A DNA stretch of 64,000 bases from Vitellaria paradoxa (lineage: Eukaryota; Streptophyta; Magnoliopsida; Ericales; Sapotaceae), in the NCBI GenBank assembly GCA_019916065.1, contig CM034236.1, positions 18,592,805-18,656,804 on the forward strand, read 5' to 3'. Below, piece after piece: positions 10,501 through 24,400 of the stretch; position 1 is the stretch's first letter; each line of letters begins with the position of its first letter. The notes beneath the pieces are model-generated. The model saw only the letters and a list, made by a program, of their open reading frames with translations, was not told where the DNA came from and made no database searches. A program made the position numbers and the translations under genes.

Positions 10501-13500
10501 AAACCTTTTTGTTTGGGAATTGAATAGATTTGTCGAGTTTTTAGGCTTGCTAGAGGACACTACGTTTCTTGGTGGTGAAGATTGTGAATGTAGTATTTGT
10601 TATTTTTGGTTTATTTGTATTTGTTTTATTTTCTAGGGGTAGTTTAGACCTTAGATGTCGTAGGGTTAATTAGGGTTTAGTTATATATTTAGTTGTAATC
10701 TTGTATTATGATTTTAATCCTTTTTTTGGAATTCAAAAAAACAATATAATTTCTTTTGCTCTTGTACCTATCGTTTCTATCATGGTATTAGAGATGTAAT
10801 CTCTCTGCTTCGTTGTTGGTGTGGTTTATCATCAGCATCGACATCACATTGAAACCCTCCATTGTAGTCGACATCAATATCTATTGCATCAGAATCGTTC
10901 ATTGTAGTTGGCATCAGAATCCTTCATCCCAGTTGGCATTAGAACCACAATGGGCACCGGAACCCTCAATTGCAATTGGCATTGGAACTACAGTCGGCTT
11001 CAAAACCCTCAATTGCAGCCCTTTTTCCTTCCCTGTTCTTCTTCAGACGACGTTGCCTGAGCTCCTTCCTTGTTCTCCTTTTGAAGACGTTGCCTGAATT
11101 CCGGCGACCCTTGGTTGACCTGTGAAACTTCCCTTTACTTCTACAATTGGTTTGTTCAGGTCTGTTGCGATTTCATTCTAATACGTGGGTCTGTGTTTTC
11201 TTCTTTTGATTAATCATATCGGATGATAAAATATAAGCAATTAGTATCCAATTGAATGGTGATAACTACTTGTATTGGTCAAGTGTTATAGAAAATTTCT
11301 TACTTGGCAAGGGTACGTGGAGATACGTGGATGGTTCAATTCCGCGACCTTCTGATCCCAAAGCTGAAGGCTATGATACTGCTCTTGGAAAATGGGTTCA
11401 GTGAAATGCTCAAATTCTCGCTTGGTTTCACAATTCTGTACAACCAAACATTGGTATGAATTTTTTCAAATATGAGACTGCCAAACGAGAGTGAGAATAT
11501 TTGTAGGGTATGTATCTTGAGTCTAATTTTGTCAGGCAATATGAACTGGAAATGTCTATTCAGAGTGACGCAGCACAAAGCGTTGATGGATTGTGATTTC
11601 GTTCACGAAGACACAAGAATGTTGATATCGTTCAACGGGATGACGAAAAGAAAACAATCAAAACTCAGTTTGAAACAACTTTCTATTTGAGAAGAAAAAT
11701 TAATAATAATGATGATAATCTCCTTTTGTTTACAGCAGATATATATAACCTTTTAGATAACTTAAACCAAGTAGGATTGCAATAGAGCAAACCTAAACCA
11801 GTTAGGAAATAAAAGCAAACCTAAACATTAGAAGTTTAATTATAGTTATCCTAAACTAAATAGTAATACAATCAAGTAGTTCTAAGTAGTGTTGAAACTG
11901 CTACTTTGCTGGTGTCCTCCATCATTCCCCTCCGCTTGAAAAGAACTTATCCCTAAGTGATCATAGAAAACATCTTTTGGACGGTAGATAGACAGATCCA
12001 CCACATTGAATGTTGTTGATATGCCCATATCAGTTAAATGGACCATACCGTTGTTGCCTTAACTTGCCATGAACACTTGCTGGTAGTCTTTCCTTGCGTA
12101 AATGCACCATCACTTTATCTCATTCGTTAAATTCTTGATGCCTCCTATGTTTATCAACTATGGCCTATTATTTTGAGATTACTTTCTTTTAGGTATTTCC
12201 GCACTTCTTCGAACACACCTTTTTAATTGTTTGCCATAGCAAAAGCTGAAGCGCTAGAAGGGATTTTCACAAGATCCACCTCATGCTTAGGATTTTAGTG
12301 TACACAATAAAGAAAGGACTTTTTCCAGTAGATCTATTAACTGAGTTGTTATAAGCAAACTCAGCTTGTGCCAATGCGAAGTCCCATTGACCCTTTTTAT
12401 CCACACAATGCATCTAATCAGATTGCCTAAAGAGCGGTTCACCACTTCTGTTTGACCATCGGTTTGGAGATGCGCTGTGTTAGAAAACTTCAATTTAGTC
12501 CCAAACCTCTTCCACAAAGTTAGCCAAAAAGATGATAAGTACTTGCTGTCCCTATCAGGAGTAATGGATATTGGAACCCCATGCAAACGAACAACCTCTC
12601 GGAAGAATAACTTAGCAGCATGGTGAGAATTTGTGGTCTTTTGGCATGGAATGAGGTCCGACATCTTCAAAAACTGATCAATCACCACAAAAACCGAATC
12701 CCTTCCTTGCTGCATTCTTGGCAAGTCCAACACAAAATCCATAGATAGATCATCCCATGGAGCATTAAGAATAGATAATGGCATACACAGACGTGTTTTG
12801 TGATTGCCCCCTTGCTTGTTTGACAAATTGGACATTTTTGCACAAAGTTTCTAGCATCCCTTTTTAATTGCAGCTAGTAGTAACGTTCTTCCAAAGCAGC
12901 TATGGTCTTATCTCTCCCCACACGACCACTCAAGTTGATGTAATCATTTCCCTTAGTAGCTTGTCACGCAAGGAACTCCTGGGAATGCATAATTTGCATC
13001 CCTTGAACAAGTACCCCTCTTGAATCAAGTATTCACACAAGGGCTGGATCAATTGCTGTTTTGCCAAAACATCCTTGAAATCGTCATCATTTTCATACGA
13101 CTCCTTGAATTGTTCAAAACCTGAAATTTCGGCAGAAATGGCAACAAGTAAAATGGCATGACGGATTAGTGCATCTGCTACCCAGTTTGTAATCACAAAT
13201 TTGTGAATAGTAACATAATTAAACCTTTCAAGGTAATCTGCCCACCTAGCCAGCATGCGATCAACGTGTTTCTGCCTGTGGAAGTGCTTGAGAGATTGAT
13301 GGTCAAAATAAATAATGAACTCCTTAGGCAAAAGATATGCCTCCCACATTTTAAGAGCGCAGTACACAACATAAAGTTTTTGTTGATATGTGACCACTTC
13401 TGTCTAGCATCGCTTAACTTCTCACTAAAGAAGGCAACAAGCCTCCCCATTTGAGAAAGAACACCCCAACGCCAATTCCACTTGCATCACATTCGAGTTC

Positions 13501-16500
13501 AAATGTCTTATCAAAGTTAGGTAAAGATAGAATAGGTGTTGTAGACAATTTTTCCTTCATTAATTCGAAGCTACGATCCGCAGCCTCCCCCTATTGAAAT
13601 CTACCTTTTTTGAGGCAATCAGTAATAGGGGCCACAATGGTGTTGAAGTTACTTATAAACCTGCGATAAAAGGTTGCCAGGCTATGGAAACTTGTCACCT
13701 CAGTTATGGTCTTAGGCGTAGGCCATTCTTGGATAGCTTTCACCTTCTCTTCATCCACTCCACATGAATACCTTTACTACTTACAACAAATCCCAAGAAT
13801 ACTAATCTGTTTGTTAAAAATACACGCTACTTTAAGTTGACAAACATTTCGTTCTTCCTTAAGACAATCAGAACGTGCCTAATATGATGAAAGTGCTCCT
13901 CTACACTTTTACTAGAAACCAGAATATCATGAAATTAGACAACAACAAAGTGAGATATAAATGGTTTGAGTACCTAGGTCATAAGGTGCATGAATGTACT
14001 TGGCGCATTAGACAAACCAAGGGGCATGACTAACCACTCAGATAGCCCATCCTTTATCTTAAAAGCTATCTTCCATTCATCTCCCAAATGAATTCTAATG
14101 TGGTGATAATCACTTTGCAGATCTATCTTGGTGAATATCTTGACACCACTCAATTGATCAAGCAAATCATCCAGTCTAGGGATTGGAAATTGATACCTTG
14201 TGGTTATTTTGTTGATAGCGCGACTATCCACACACATCCTCCAACTCCTATCCTTCTTAGAAGTGAGTAAGGCAAGCATGGCACAAGTGCTAATGCTTTC
14301 TTGTATGTGCCCCTTTTGTAACAACTCCTTCACCTTCTTCCTCAAGATCTCATTCTCCTTAGGAGTCATGCTGTAGTGGGGTAGATTTGGCAAGCTAGCT
14401 CTTGGAACATAATCAATGCGATGTTGTATATCGCGCATTGGAGGCAATTGTGTTGGTTTTGCACCTAGATTGCTAAATTTTGCCAATAATCCTTGAACTT
14501 CCTCAAGTATGGGCTGTATAGGTTCTTTTGCCTTTGCTAGAAAGATACAAGTTTTAACATCTTTCATGCCTTGCACAAACTCATCCTTGCCAAGAGCCAT
14601 GGAGAACAGTGCCTTCTCCTCCACTTTCAGAATAGTAATGTTACTTTGAGTAGGAACTACTACCTTCTTGCGATTCCACGAAAATGAATATGTGTTGTCT
14701 CTCCCTTTGTGGGTTGCATCCACATCATATTGACAGGGCCGGCCAAGGAGCACATGACTTGCATCCATCTCCACAACATAACATAGGATATCGGATTTGT
14801 AAGATTTGCCAACGGACAAAGGCAAGAGACATTGTTGAGTGATGCTTACGTTAGCCCCCTTTAGAATCCACCTAATGTTGCAAAGGTGAGGATGCGATTG
14901 TGTTTTTAGTTTGAGGTGATCCACAAGATTTTGAGAAACCAAGTTCTTACTTAAAAAAATCTGCTTACGTTGTGTTTCATGAGGCTGTATTGTTGTGTAT
15001 AACAACCTCTTCACGGCACATACCACCTTGTCACCATCTTCGTTAGCCATCTCTAAGTCACCATCTTCCTTGGCCACTTTTTCCTTATTGTTGTCTTCCT
15101 CATACTTAGGTTGGGTGATATTGGTGTACCGTATGGGCAGTCGCTAGACCTGTGCCCTATCTCATTACATTTGAAACAACAAATTCTCTTGGTTGTTTCT
15201 TGTTTCTCTTTCCTCTTCAATCCTAACCTCTTATTTTCTTTTCCCTGTGGATCTACTATTTTTCCTTCTGTGTCATTCGACGAGGCCTTGTTGCTAGACA
15301 CAAACTGCTGGTTCAAAGGACCTCTTGTTGTTCTTCTCGATTGCATGACGTGTTTAGCCCTTAGAGCCAGATTCTGACCTTCATCAACTGACCACATGGT
15401 TTGCATGGGTAGCAATCTTGCCCCCTATAATTCAGTCCATTGATATAGTGTGTAACTTGTTGGTCCTCAATCTCATTTAGATTGCTCCTAAATTGTAAAC
15501 GCAAGAACTCTTTAGTATAGGCAACTACGATGCGCATACCTTGACAACAATTCTGCGATTGTTGAAATAAGGTCTGTTCATAATCATGAGGTAGAAATCT
15601 GCTCTTCAAGGGAGCTTTCATTCAGGGCCAATTCCTCATAACGAGTTGCCCTCTCATTTGGAGTTGCTCTTGATAGCGCTACCATCATGCACCGGCACCA
15701 TCCTTAAATTTATAGGCCACAAAATCTACCTTCTTTTTTGGTTCAACATGCATAATGTTAGTGAAACGTTCCACCTCATAGATCCAATCCAGAAATTTCT
15801 CTATATCGACAATTCCGTTGAAAGTGAGAAGATCCGCTTTATTTCCACGACCCTTCTTCTTGGTTGCTACTCAGTTTCGTACTCCTCGTCAAAATCCTCA
15901 TTCAGATCCTCTGCTAGAGGCACCATGATATCCTGCCACTGATTCCTAATGCACCAATGAATATTGTCTTGTGTCCTCGTATTCTTGAATAAGAGGATTA
16001 TTGGATTCGACTCTTAGAAACGTATATGTACCTAGCTCCCGTACTCGAGTCCATGTAACAGATTTGGTGTGCAATTCATGGAGAAGTTCTTATAATTAAC
16101 AGCTTTATTTTGAGCAGTAAGGTAACTATGAATTGGTGCCGCTAATCCAAAAGAATTTGCCACTTGAGAGTCTATTGATTATCTTTTTATATATTATTTG
16201 TGGACTAAGGAGTTGCAAAAATTGTCTCTTAAATCTATTATGTGTCTTTTACCATATATGTTTGGTCTTCATAAGGAAACTAAACAAGTTTTTGAAGAGT
16301 GGTTGGATAACCGGATGAAAAAAAGGTGGAGGAAAGCGAGGTGAATTGTTCCGTATTACTTAGTTTGGTTGATATGGTGTGAAACAAATAGAATGAACTT
16401 TACCGGGCATTGAGTTCCCTCTGTATGAAAGTTAATTTTTATGGCTACATTGTATAGATTGTTATTGAGGGAAGGAACTAAATTTACATAGTTTTTCTAT

Positions 16501-19500
16501 CTTTTGTTGAAAAGGTGGTTCTTTACCCTTGTGGGTTGATGGAGGGTTATTGTAATTGGGAGGCATCTACTTGATGTCTTTATGGTAATATTATTTACTT
16601 GTAAAAAATAATGTGAACATAAACATGGAAGTAATTTGATCTTCAAGGAAAATAATCTTAAAGTTCCCTTGTACTTGGGATAATATTTAGGAGGCACAAG
16701 CTCATCATCAAGGGTGCTGTCTGCGAATCAGATTCACAATAGACTCGGATACGCGACAGACAAGGGCTAGACGTGTCAAACTTGCCTTTTTCCATGTCCG
16801 ATGTTTTTATATTCAGACACAACCTGTACATGTCGTAGACTCGATTTGAACACGCTATAAACTTGTTTTGGACACATGTTGGACTAACCTTAAACAAACA
16901 ATTTTTTCAATTAAATCTTGAGCTAGAGATTATAGTTTATTGTCATTTTTTATGAAATATAATCAATGTGCCACTTCTTTGTTGACTTTTTAGATATGAA
17001 ACACATGGTTTTGAATTTTAGTTAGTTTTTCTATTATATTTGAATAAAATATTAATATTTAAGACAAAAAAAAATATTTTTGTCAAATTCACATCATGTC
17101 ATGTCTTAAATGTTTTGAAAACAGCCAAGTTGGCACTCGTGTCATGTTGTCTTTGTGTCGCTAGTCACTATCCATGCTTCTTAGGATAATATAAAGCAGT
17201 TTATGTTTAATTAACTTTATGCCTTATATTAACCAAATTCATTTAACTAAGATGCTGTCAACTATTTGGATAGGGAATATTTTTTCTTTTTGCAAATTGT
17301 GCATCATTAATAGCTGTTGGTGATGATATATTTCTACCGTCTCTTGTGCAGCCTGGTCACTTTCAAGGCCATACGTTTGACATAGTGTCTGCCTTTCAGG
17401 TACACATTCTAATTTTCTGTTTTCAGTATATTTATTATGGTGTACCTGGTTATGCGATGAGCTGGGAGTGTTAATTTGCATTTCTTTTATCTGTTTGAGG
17501 TCCTTGTAGACGATTGAAAAGGATTGATTGAGAATTTACTTCCTTACTGGTCAACTTTTATTTTTTGGGATTGCTTTATCCTTTTGCTGCTTGGGTTAAC
17601 AGAATGACAAACATAATTTTTTAATGACTAATCTAACAATTTTAGCATGCTTAAACAAATATTGGATATTAGTTGATAGTATGGAAATATCATGATAATT
17701 AAGTCCAAGGAAACTTGAGTTGCTGCAATACAGCTAAATTATAAGTGAATTTTGAATGTAATGTTGTTGATATATAGTTTTGAAGTTGCAATACTTTTCA
17801 CTGAACCTGCTTTTCTATGAATTTGTCCAAAACGATGGCCATTCAGGTTCTGATCTGCTGTTCCATTTTTCAGTTTCCAACATTAAATTTTTATCTGGGT
17901 TTGTGTTCACACAAGATCTTAAGCTTTCAGTTATACATGTTTACACTGTATTTCTAACAAGAAATTATTATTATTATTATTATTATTTTTTTTTGCTTTT
18001 ACCAAGATTAGCTGATGAAGTGAGTGATGGAAGAGTGATCCTTCAGGAAACCCTCAGGGACAATGTCCTGTTGAGCAACACTAGGTTGTCTACCCTTGTT
18101 TAGTTAAAATATCACTGTCATCATTCCAGACCCTAAAAATTCAGTTAAAATCAGAACTTCTGTCATCAAATTAGACTACCATGACTAGGATTTCACTAAG
18201 TCAGTTATCTGACCACGTGATTACAGTAGCCTAAAAAAATGACTAGGATTTCACTAAGTCAGTTATCTGACCACGTGATTACAGTAGCCTAAAAAAAAGA
18301 GCTAATATTTTCAATTTTCTTGCGCAAGGGGAGGAGAATGCCAGGAAGTTTGTTAAAAACATCTAAAAACTTCTCCAAAACCATTTGATCTGTACAACTT
18401 ATTTATTATTTACTCTTACAGGTTTATGGGGAGTATGTAAGTGGTTCCATAAGTAATGAACAGAGGATGAACGTAGTTCGTAATTCATGCCCTGGAGCAG
18501 GGGCTTGCGGTGGGATGTATACAGCAAATACCATGGCTTCTGCTATTGAGGCAATGGGAATGTCCCTTCCTTACAGGTAGAACACTGTCATTGCATAATC
18601 ACTTGGATTGACAGTTGTTTATTGTCTATTTCCAAACTAAAACTCTCTATGTTTAAAGCTCTTCAACACCTGCTGAAGACCCAATGAAGTTGGATGAGTG
18701 TCGTCTGGCTGGAAAATATCTTTTGGATTTGATAAAAATGGACTTGAAACCACGGGATATTATCACTCCTAAATCCCTACGTAATGCAATGGCTATTGTC
18801 ATGGCCTTGGGTGGGTCTACCAATGCAGTGCTACATTTAATTGCTATTGCAAGGTGAGGAATGATTGGGGTTGAGCTTCTCTTGCATTCTTGGATTTGCT
18901 AATGACAGATTGTTGGCAGGTCTGTTGATCTGGATTTAAACCTTGATGACTTTCAAAAGGTTAGCGATAAGGTTCCATTCCTTGCAGATCTTAAGCCTAG
19001 TGGCAAATATGTCATGGAGGATGTACACAAGGTGTGCACCATCCTACGCTGTTGTTGAATTTTTTAATACTTTCTTGTTCATTTTGACACTTAAAATTGT
19101 GAATGACACTGTTCCATTACTTGCTTATATCTTTAAATGTGAGACATTTATTATCATAATCTCTTGTTGAGCTGATAAACACACATTGACATAGATTGGA
19201 GGAACACCTGCAATAATTCGCCACCTGTTGGAGCTTGGGTTTTTAGACGGGGATTGTATGACTGGTATATATACTGGGCATTTGAAATGCCATGTTCCTT
19301 AGTTGCAACTGATTGTTTGTTTATATTATTTTTTTGTTTACATAAAGACCCCCTTTTTATCTTTTTATTTTTTTCAGTCACTGGGAAGACATTGGCTGAG
19401 AATGCAAAACTATTCCCTTCTTTGGTTGAAGGCCAAGTATAAGATGCTTTATATTTCTTTTTAGAAAATTTTCTTATTCAGCATGCTGAAACATTTCTGT

Positions 19501-21369
19501 TCAATTTAATTTGTTCTTATATTTAGACTCGTGGTCAAGAATATAAACCTCTAATTTCTTTGTATATTTGCCCAGCAAATAATAAGACCATTGACAAACC
19601 CCATCAAGGAAACAGGCCATCTCCAAATATTGTATGGAAATCTCGCGCCAGAAGGTTCTGTTGCAAAGATTACGGGAAAAGAAGGGCTATATTTCTCAGG
19701 TGTTGTGTTATGTTCTACCCTTATTTGTTTATTCATTATTTTTTATTGTCGATTTCATGTATTTACATTTTGACATTGTTTTAAGTATAGGAATTCTCAT
19801 TTCAATATTATCTGGTGTATTGAAGGGATGATGATTGCAAAATTTGTTTGTTAGGTCCTGCTTTTGTCTTTGAAGGGGAGGAAGCCATGATTGCAGCTAT
19901 ATCAGAAGACCCTATGAGTTTTAAGGTATGAATGTCATCTAAGTAATATTGAACTTTATTCTTTTGTTGTCCCAATTAACAAAAACAGAGGGGGGTGAAT
20001 GGGGTTGCTTTAGAACTTCTACAAATAAAAATTTTAGCCCCCGGATCAACTATGTTAAAATGATGAATGAAATAATAAAGATAATCAAATTAGTAATTAA
20101 TCAAAATATTCAAAATATATGCGTGAAGAGTGAGTGTTTGCAATGAATATAAATACAGTTGATTTTATAGTGGCTCGGCTTGAACATTACCTACGTCCAC
20201 TTTGCAAGGGCGACCTTGAGATTTTACCATTCTGTGAAGAACTTGTTGTATACTAGCTTCCCAAGGTGTTAGCAGACATTTTATCATGCGATTCTATCAT
20301 CCCTTGTATTGGTTTCAAAACTTGAGTCAAACCAACAAAAGTTAAATGGAAAACTCTCACCGAACAAGAGGTTTATACTTACCCTCCCCCCCCCCCCCCC
20401 CGGGGCACAAAAAAAAAAAAAAGAAGAAAACAAGAGGTTTATCAATTTTCTTCTCTTACGATGGAAGAAGATTGAAAGATCACTTAGTCAAAACTTCAAT
20501 GTGGGTGATAAGATCCGAAGAGGAGGATCTAGCTGTCTGGGAATAATGTTAGATGTTGCCTATGGCGGAGTCATCAAAGGCCGGGGGGATGAGAATCATG
20601 ATAGTTTGGAGCAAAAGAGATAGATTGCAGAGGGAGAGTAATTCTGGTTGTAATCGTGATGATCCCCTTTGGAAGGAGGTAGGCACATTTCGGCTAAGAG
20701 GAGTCCCTTAGGGCATGGATCCGGATCTGACCGTCTGGAAATAATGTCAAGTGTTGCCTATGGCAAAGTCATCAGAGGGAGGTTAGATGAAAATTAAGAC
20801 AATCTGGAGCAAAAGAGAGATTGTAGAGGGAGAGTAATTCTGGGGTAATTAGTGATGACCTTAGGAAGGGGTATGTACATGTAGGCTCGGAGTGCCAACA
20901 TCGATACTACTATGTCACTTCATTCGAAGTGCATGTGGTTCTAAGCCTGGAGTTATTCAAGCTTGGGCTTCATATCACTGCTTTTTTTTTTCTTCATTGC
21001 CTTGGACATTCTCACATTTTGTTGTATTGGACGTTGGATGGGAATGACATTCCCACTTTATCAAATGAAGGAATTGGAATGAAGAATGGGTATCCATTCC
21101 ATTTCAGCTGATTTCATTGTATTACCCTATTTGCCATACTGTGTTAGTCCTAGAACCCAAGTATATCACCTACTATTCAAAATTTCCTTGGAGCATTTAC
21201 TTCTGATTTCGTACCAAAATCTAGCCTTGACCCTCAACAAATTCACTATCAAATCAAACTGTCAACCTTGGGTTATCCTAGTAATCCTAAACCCTGAGAA
21301 TTAAGGCCCTGGCCTACCATATTGGATTGTAGGTTAGCCTTCGTTATATTCCTCCCTCTGCCTCCTCCA

Positions 21370-21430
<61 letters not shown>

Positions 21431-24400
21431 ACAGAGGTACATGTCCATCCAATTCCTAATGGACAATGTGTCCTAGCACTAATTCGGGTTTTCATGCATG
21501 CTTTTGATGTGTTTTTTTTTTTTTAGTTCACATTATTATTTGAGTAAGTAGAAGGATTTCACTTTTAGTGATGTAAATAAAAGCTCGGTGTGTAGAATTT
21601 CCTAAAATGGTAAGTTGAATCTCTTTCCAGGCTACATCCCTTGATAATTGCTTCTTCTGTTACTGCTCTTATGTAAGTGAGGCATTATTTGGAGGGGTAA
21701 ACAAGACCTTCACCACCTACTTTTTATCATTTGTTCCCTTGCTAATCCACCTTGGATTTAATCTATTTGTGTGGAAAAAGCTATTCTATTAGATTTTTTT
21801 TATTGGAAAATGGGACAAGAATGATGTGGTGGTTGCATTATTGAACTAAATGTGCATTGTGATGGGTTGTTTCTTTCAAAGTGATAAGCTTACAATCATG
21901 ACACATCATTCTGGTATAAAATCCTAGAAAAGATTTTTGGTTGTATGGCATTACACATTTGTTTTAGGACCTTAGTTTGTTTTTTATTCTAGCATTCTTA
22001 AGTTTGTTAACACAAAATCAGCTTGCTAGGTATGAGTGCAGGAGAGAGATGATCCCCCAAATTTAGTTCTTAATAATTCTTTCAAAATGTGGCTTTTTTC
22101 CCGAGACTGTAACTCAATTTGTGTATTATACTACCACTAATCTTCATTTATTCATTCATCCCTCTATTTATTTTTCTATGGTATCCTCTTGTTCAATACT
22201 GGGTTTACATTGCATTGTTGACTTGATTATGCTATATATATATAGTTTGTACACTTTTTTAGTGGATTTTTTATTTCATAACAATATATATATATATTTT
22301 TGGTTGCGGCCTTAAATCTGATATCATAGTATCTGATTTTCTTGATTATGAATATTTCTTTAGGGAAAGGTGGTTATTATTAGAGGAGAGGGGCCTAAGG
22401 GGGGGCCAGGCATGCCTGAAATGTTGACACCAACAAGTGCAATAATGGGTGCAGGCCTTGGAAAGGTTTGATACTTTCTAAATCTAATCCTTTTTGTTTG
22501 TGACTGCTCTGTGTGTTTGTGTGTGTCTCATATGATGTTTAAATCATTGATCTCCAAACACCCATCCTTCATGGCCATGGGTATAGTGGGGGAGTGGAGG
22601 TAGTTAATTATTTAACAGAGAATCCTTTATAGTCATTAACCTTAACATGTCGTTATTGTCTTCCCTCCACAATACGCTTGTGGTTGTTTCTTTGTTATTA
22701 TGTATTTTTAGGTTGTTAAGAAATAATGATTGAATGAAAGGCTTGACACCCTTGGGGTTGTCTCAATATGTCTTTATAATCATAAGAGATATGTACAGGC
22801 TAGGAAATTATTACAATCTTGTATAAGAAAAGAAAGAGAAATAAAATAAAATCAAACTATTCCTATTCTATAAATATCTAGGGAAATATATATTTATTAT
22901 ATCTAACACCCCCTCAAACAGGTGCCTATATATCATATGTTTCAAGTTTGTTAAAAATTTATCTAGCTCGAGAACCCTGCAGGGCCTTGATGAATAAATC
23001 AGCAAGCTGGTCTTCATACTTGACATGACCATTTTTGAAATATTTGGTTGGAAGTGATACAAACAATATCCTGATTATCATATAGAACTCTATAGGTTAT
23101 AAATGGTTAACACCCAATGTTTTCAATCGAAGTTGAATTCAAAATTAATTCACATGAGGTGTGAGCCATGGCTTTATTCACTGACTCTATGCTCGACCTT
23201 GCTATCACTGTTTGCTTCTTATTTTTTCAGGATATAATGTTACCTTTTAAGATGACAATAGGTAGAATTAAGTCATTAACAAGTTCTGTTGATTCAAGAG
23301 AAGGTGATGGAATGACAAACGTTGCTGGAGGTGCAACTACCTAATGTCTGGTTTAAATGTATTGATAATGACTCAATTGGCGGCTTGAAGTGCTAGGTTG
23401 TAGTGGTGAGGAAGAAAGAATTGGCAAAGGAAGATATTAAGAGAGGATAGAGACTGAGATTGAAATAAGATCGGGTTGGTTTCAAAGAATCTGAGATCAG
23501 CACAATGATGTACTGATTAAGAAATGGATGGTAACATCTATATCCTTTTTATAACTGAGAATATCCCAAAAACACACATTTGTGAGCTCAAGGATCTAGT
23601 TAGTCGACCTTACTGTTAAGTTGATGAACAAAAGCAACACACCCAAATATATAAGGTGAGACAAGAAATATAGGTTGTGGTAGGAACAAGATGGAGAGAG
23701 GATACTGACCATATAAAACCAAATAAAGCATCCTATTAGTCAAATGACATGTAGTGAGTGCACACAGGTAGACTTTAGATACATGCATTAGAAGTAGCAA
23801 ACAATGTGTTGTTGTAAATAGATACAAGTTCTTTCTCTCAACTATCCCATTTTGTTGTGGAGTGCAAGAGCAGTATGATTGGTGGAGCATACTAAGGGAG
23901 GACATGAAATTAGTGAATGGTTTGGAAACATATTTCTTGGCATTATCATTGCAAATAATTTTAATAGACACTAAACTGAGTTTGAATTTCAATACAAAGA
24001 TTTAAAAGGAGAGAATAATTTAGAACAATTTTTCATTAAATAAATCTAAGTAATTCTTGAAAATAATTGACAAAAGTCATAGAGTACTATAGTCCTAATT
24101 CTGAAAGGACATGAAACATTTGAATGAACTAAATGAAAGGGTCATAAAGTTATTGTACCAAAAAAATGCTAGAAAGATGAACCAGAATGTTGTGGTAGTC
24201 ATAGACTTATAATTGAATTATAATTCTGTGGTATGTTCTTTTGGTTTTTATTTTGATTAAGGATCTGTTAACGGATCTACTCAAATTTGGGTGGCATAAG
24301 TTGATTTGGAGGTGCTTAGGAGAGGATGGCATAAGTTGGTTGACAAAATTTTTTAATATAGTGCTAAAGAGCAAGAAGATGCCTGATGCATGGAGGAAAA

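Larger units (their letters stand above)
11584..15990 (-). mobile_element. Ty3/gypsy retrotransposon, decayed, 5' LTR not seen
   Basis: Read on the minus strand the order is gag (about 15940-15050), protease and reverse transcriptase (about 15077-13500), RNase H (to about 12930) and integrase (12860-12287), which is gypsy order. A polypurine tract lies at about 11926-11937 on the minus strand; left of it a likely 3' LTR (about 11584-11924) starts TGATGGAGG. I could not find a matching 5' LTR at the right side, so that end is truncated or diverged. Numerous stops and frameshifts. It interrupts a copia gag at its left edge. Confidence 0.8.
19926..22363. other. DHAD intron 9, 2.4 kb, repeat-derived
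   Basis: No gene. About 19988-20320 resembles LTR sequence of other plant elements (a TTTATAGTGGCTCGGCTTGA-type block followed by CCTACGTCCACTT). Also present are a C-run and A-run patch (20383-20422), a 198-bp imperfect tandem duplication and a (TC)n microsatellite. Confidence 0.5.

Noticed and set aside
11584..15990. Matching 5' LTR for the gypsy element
   Set aside because: No segment right of 15960 resembled 11584-11924; a short TCTTGTGTC similarity exists but in the wrong orientation, so it was not used.
18000..18103. Possible extra exon reading [19 protein letters not shown]
   Set aside because: It interrupts the known PGHFQ...VYGEY junction of DHAD, has no family match and no matching splice phase.
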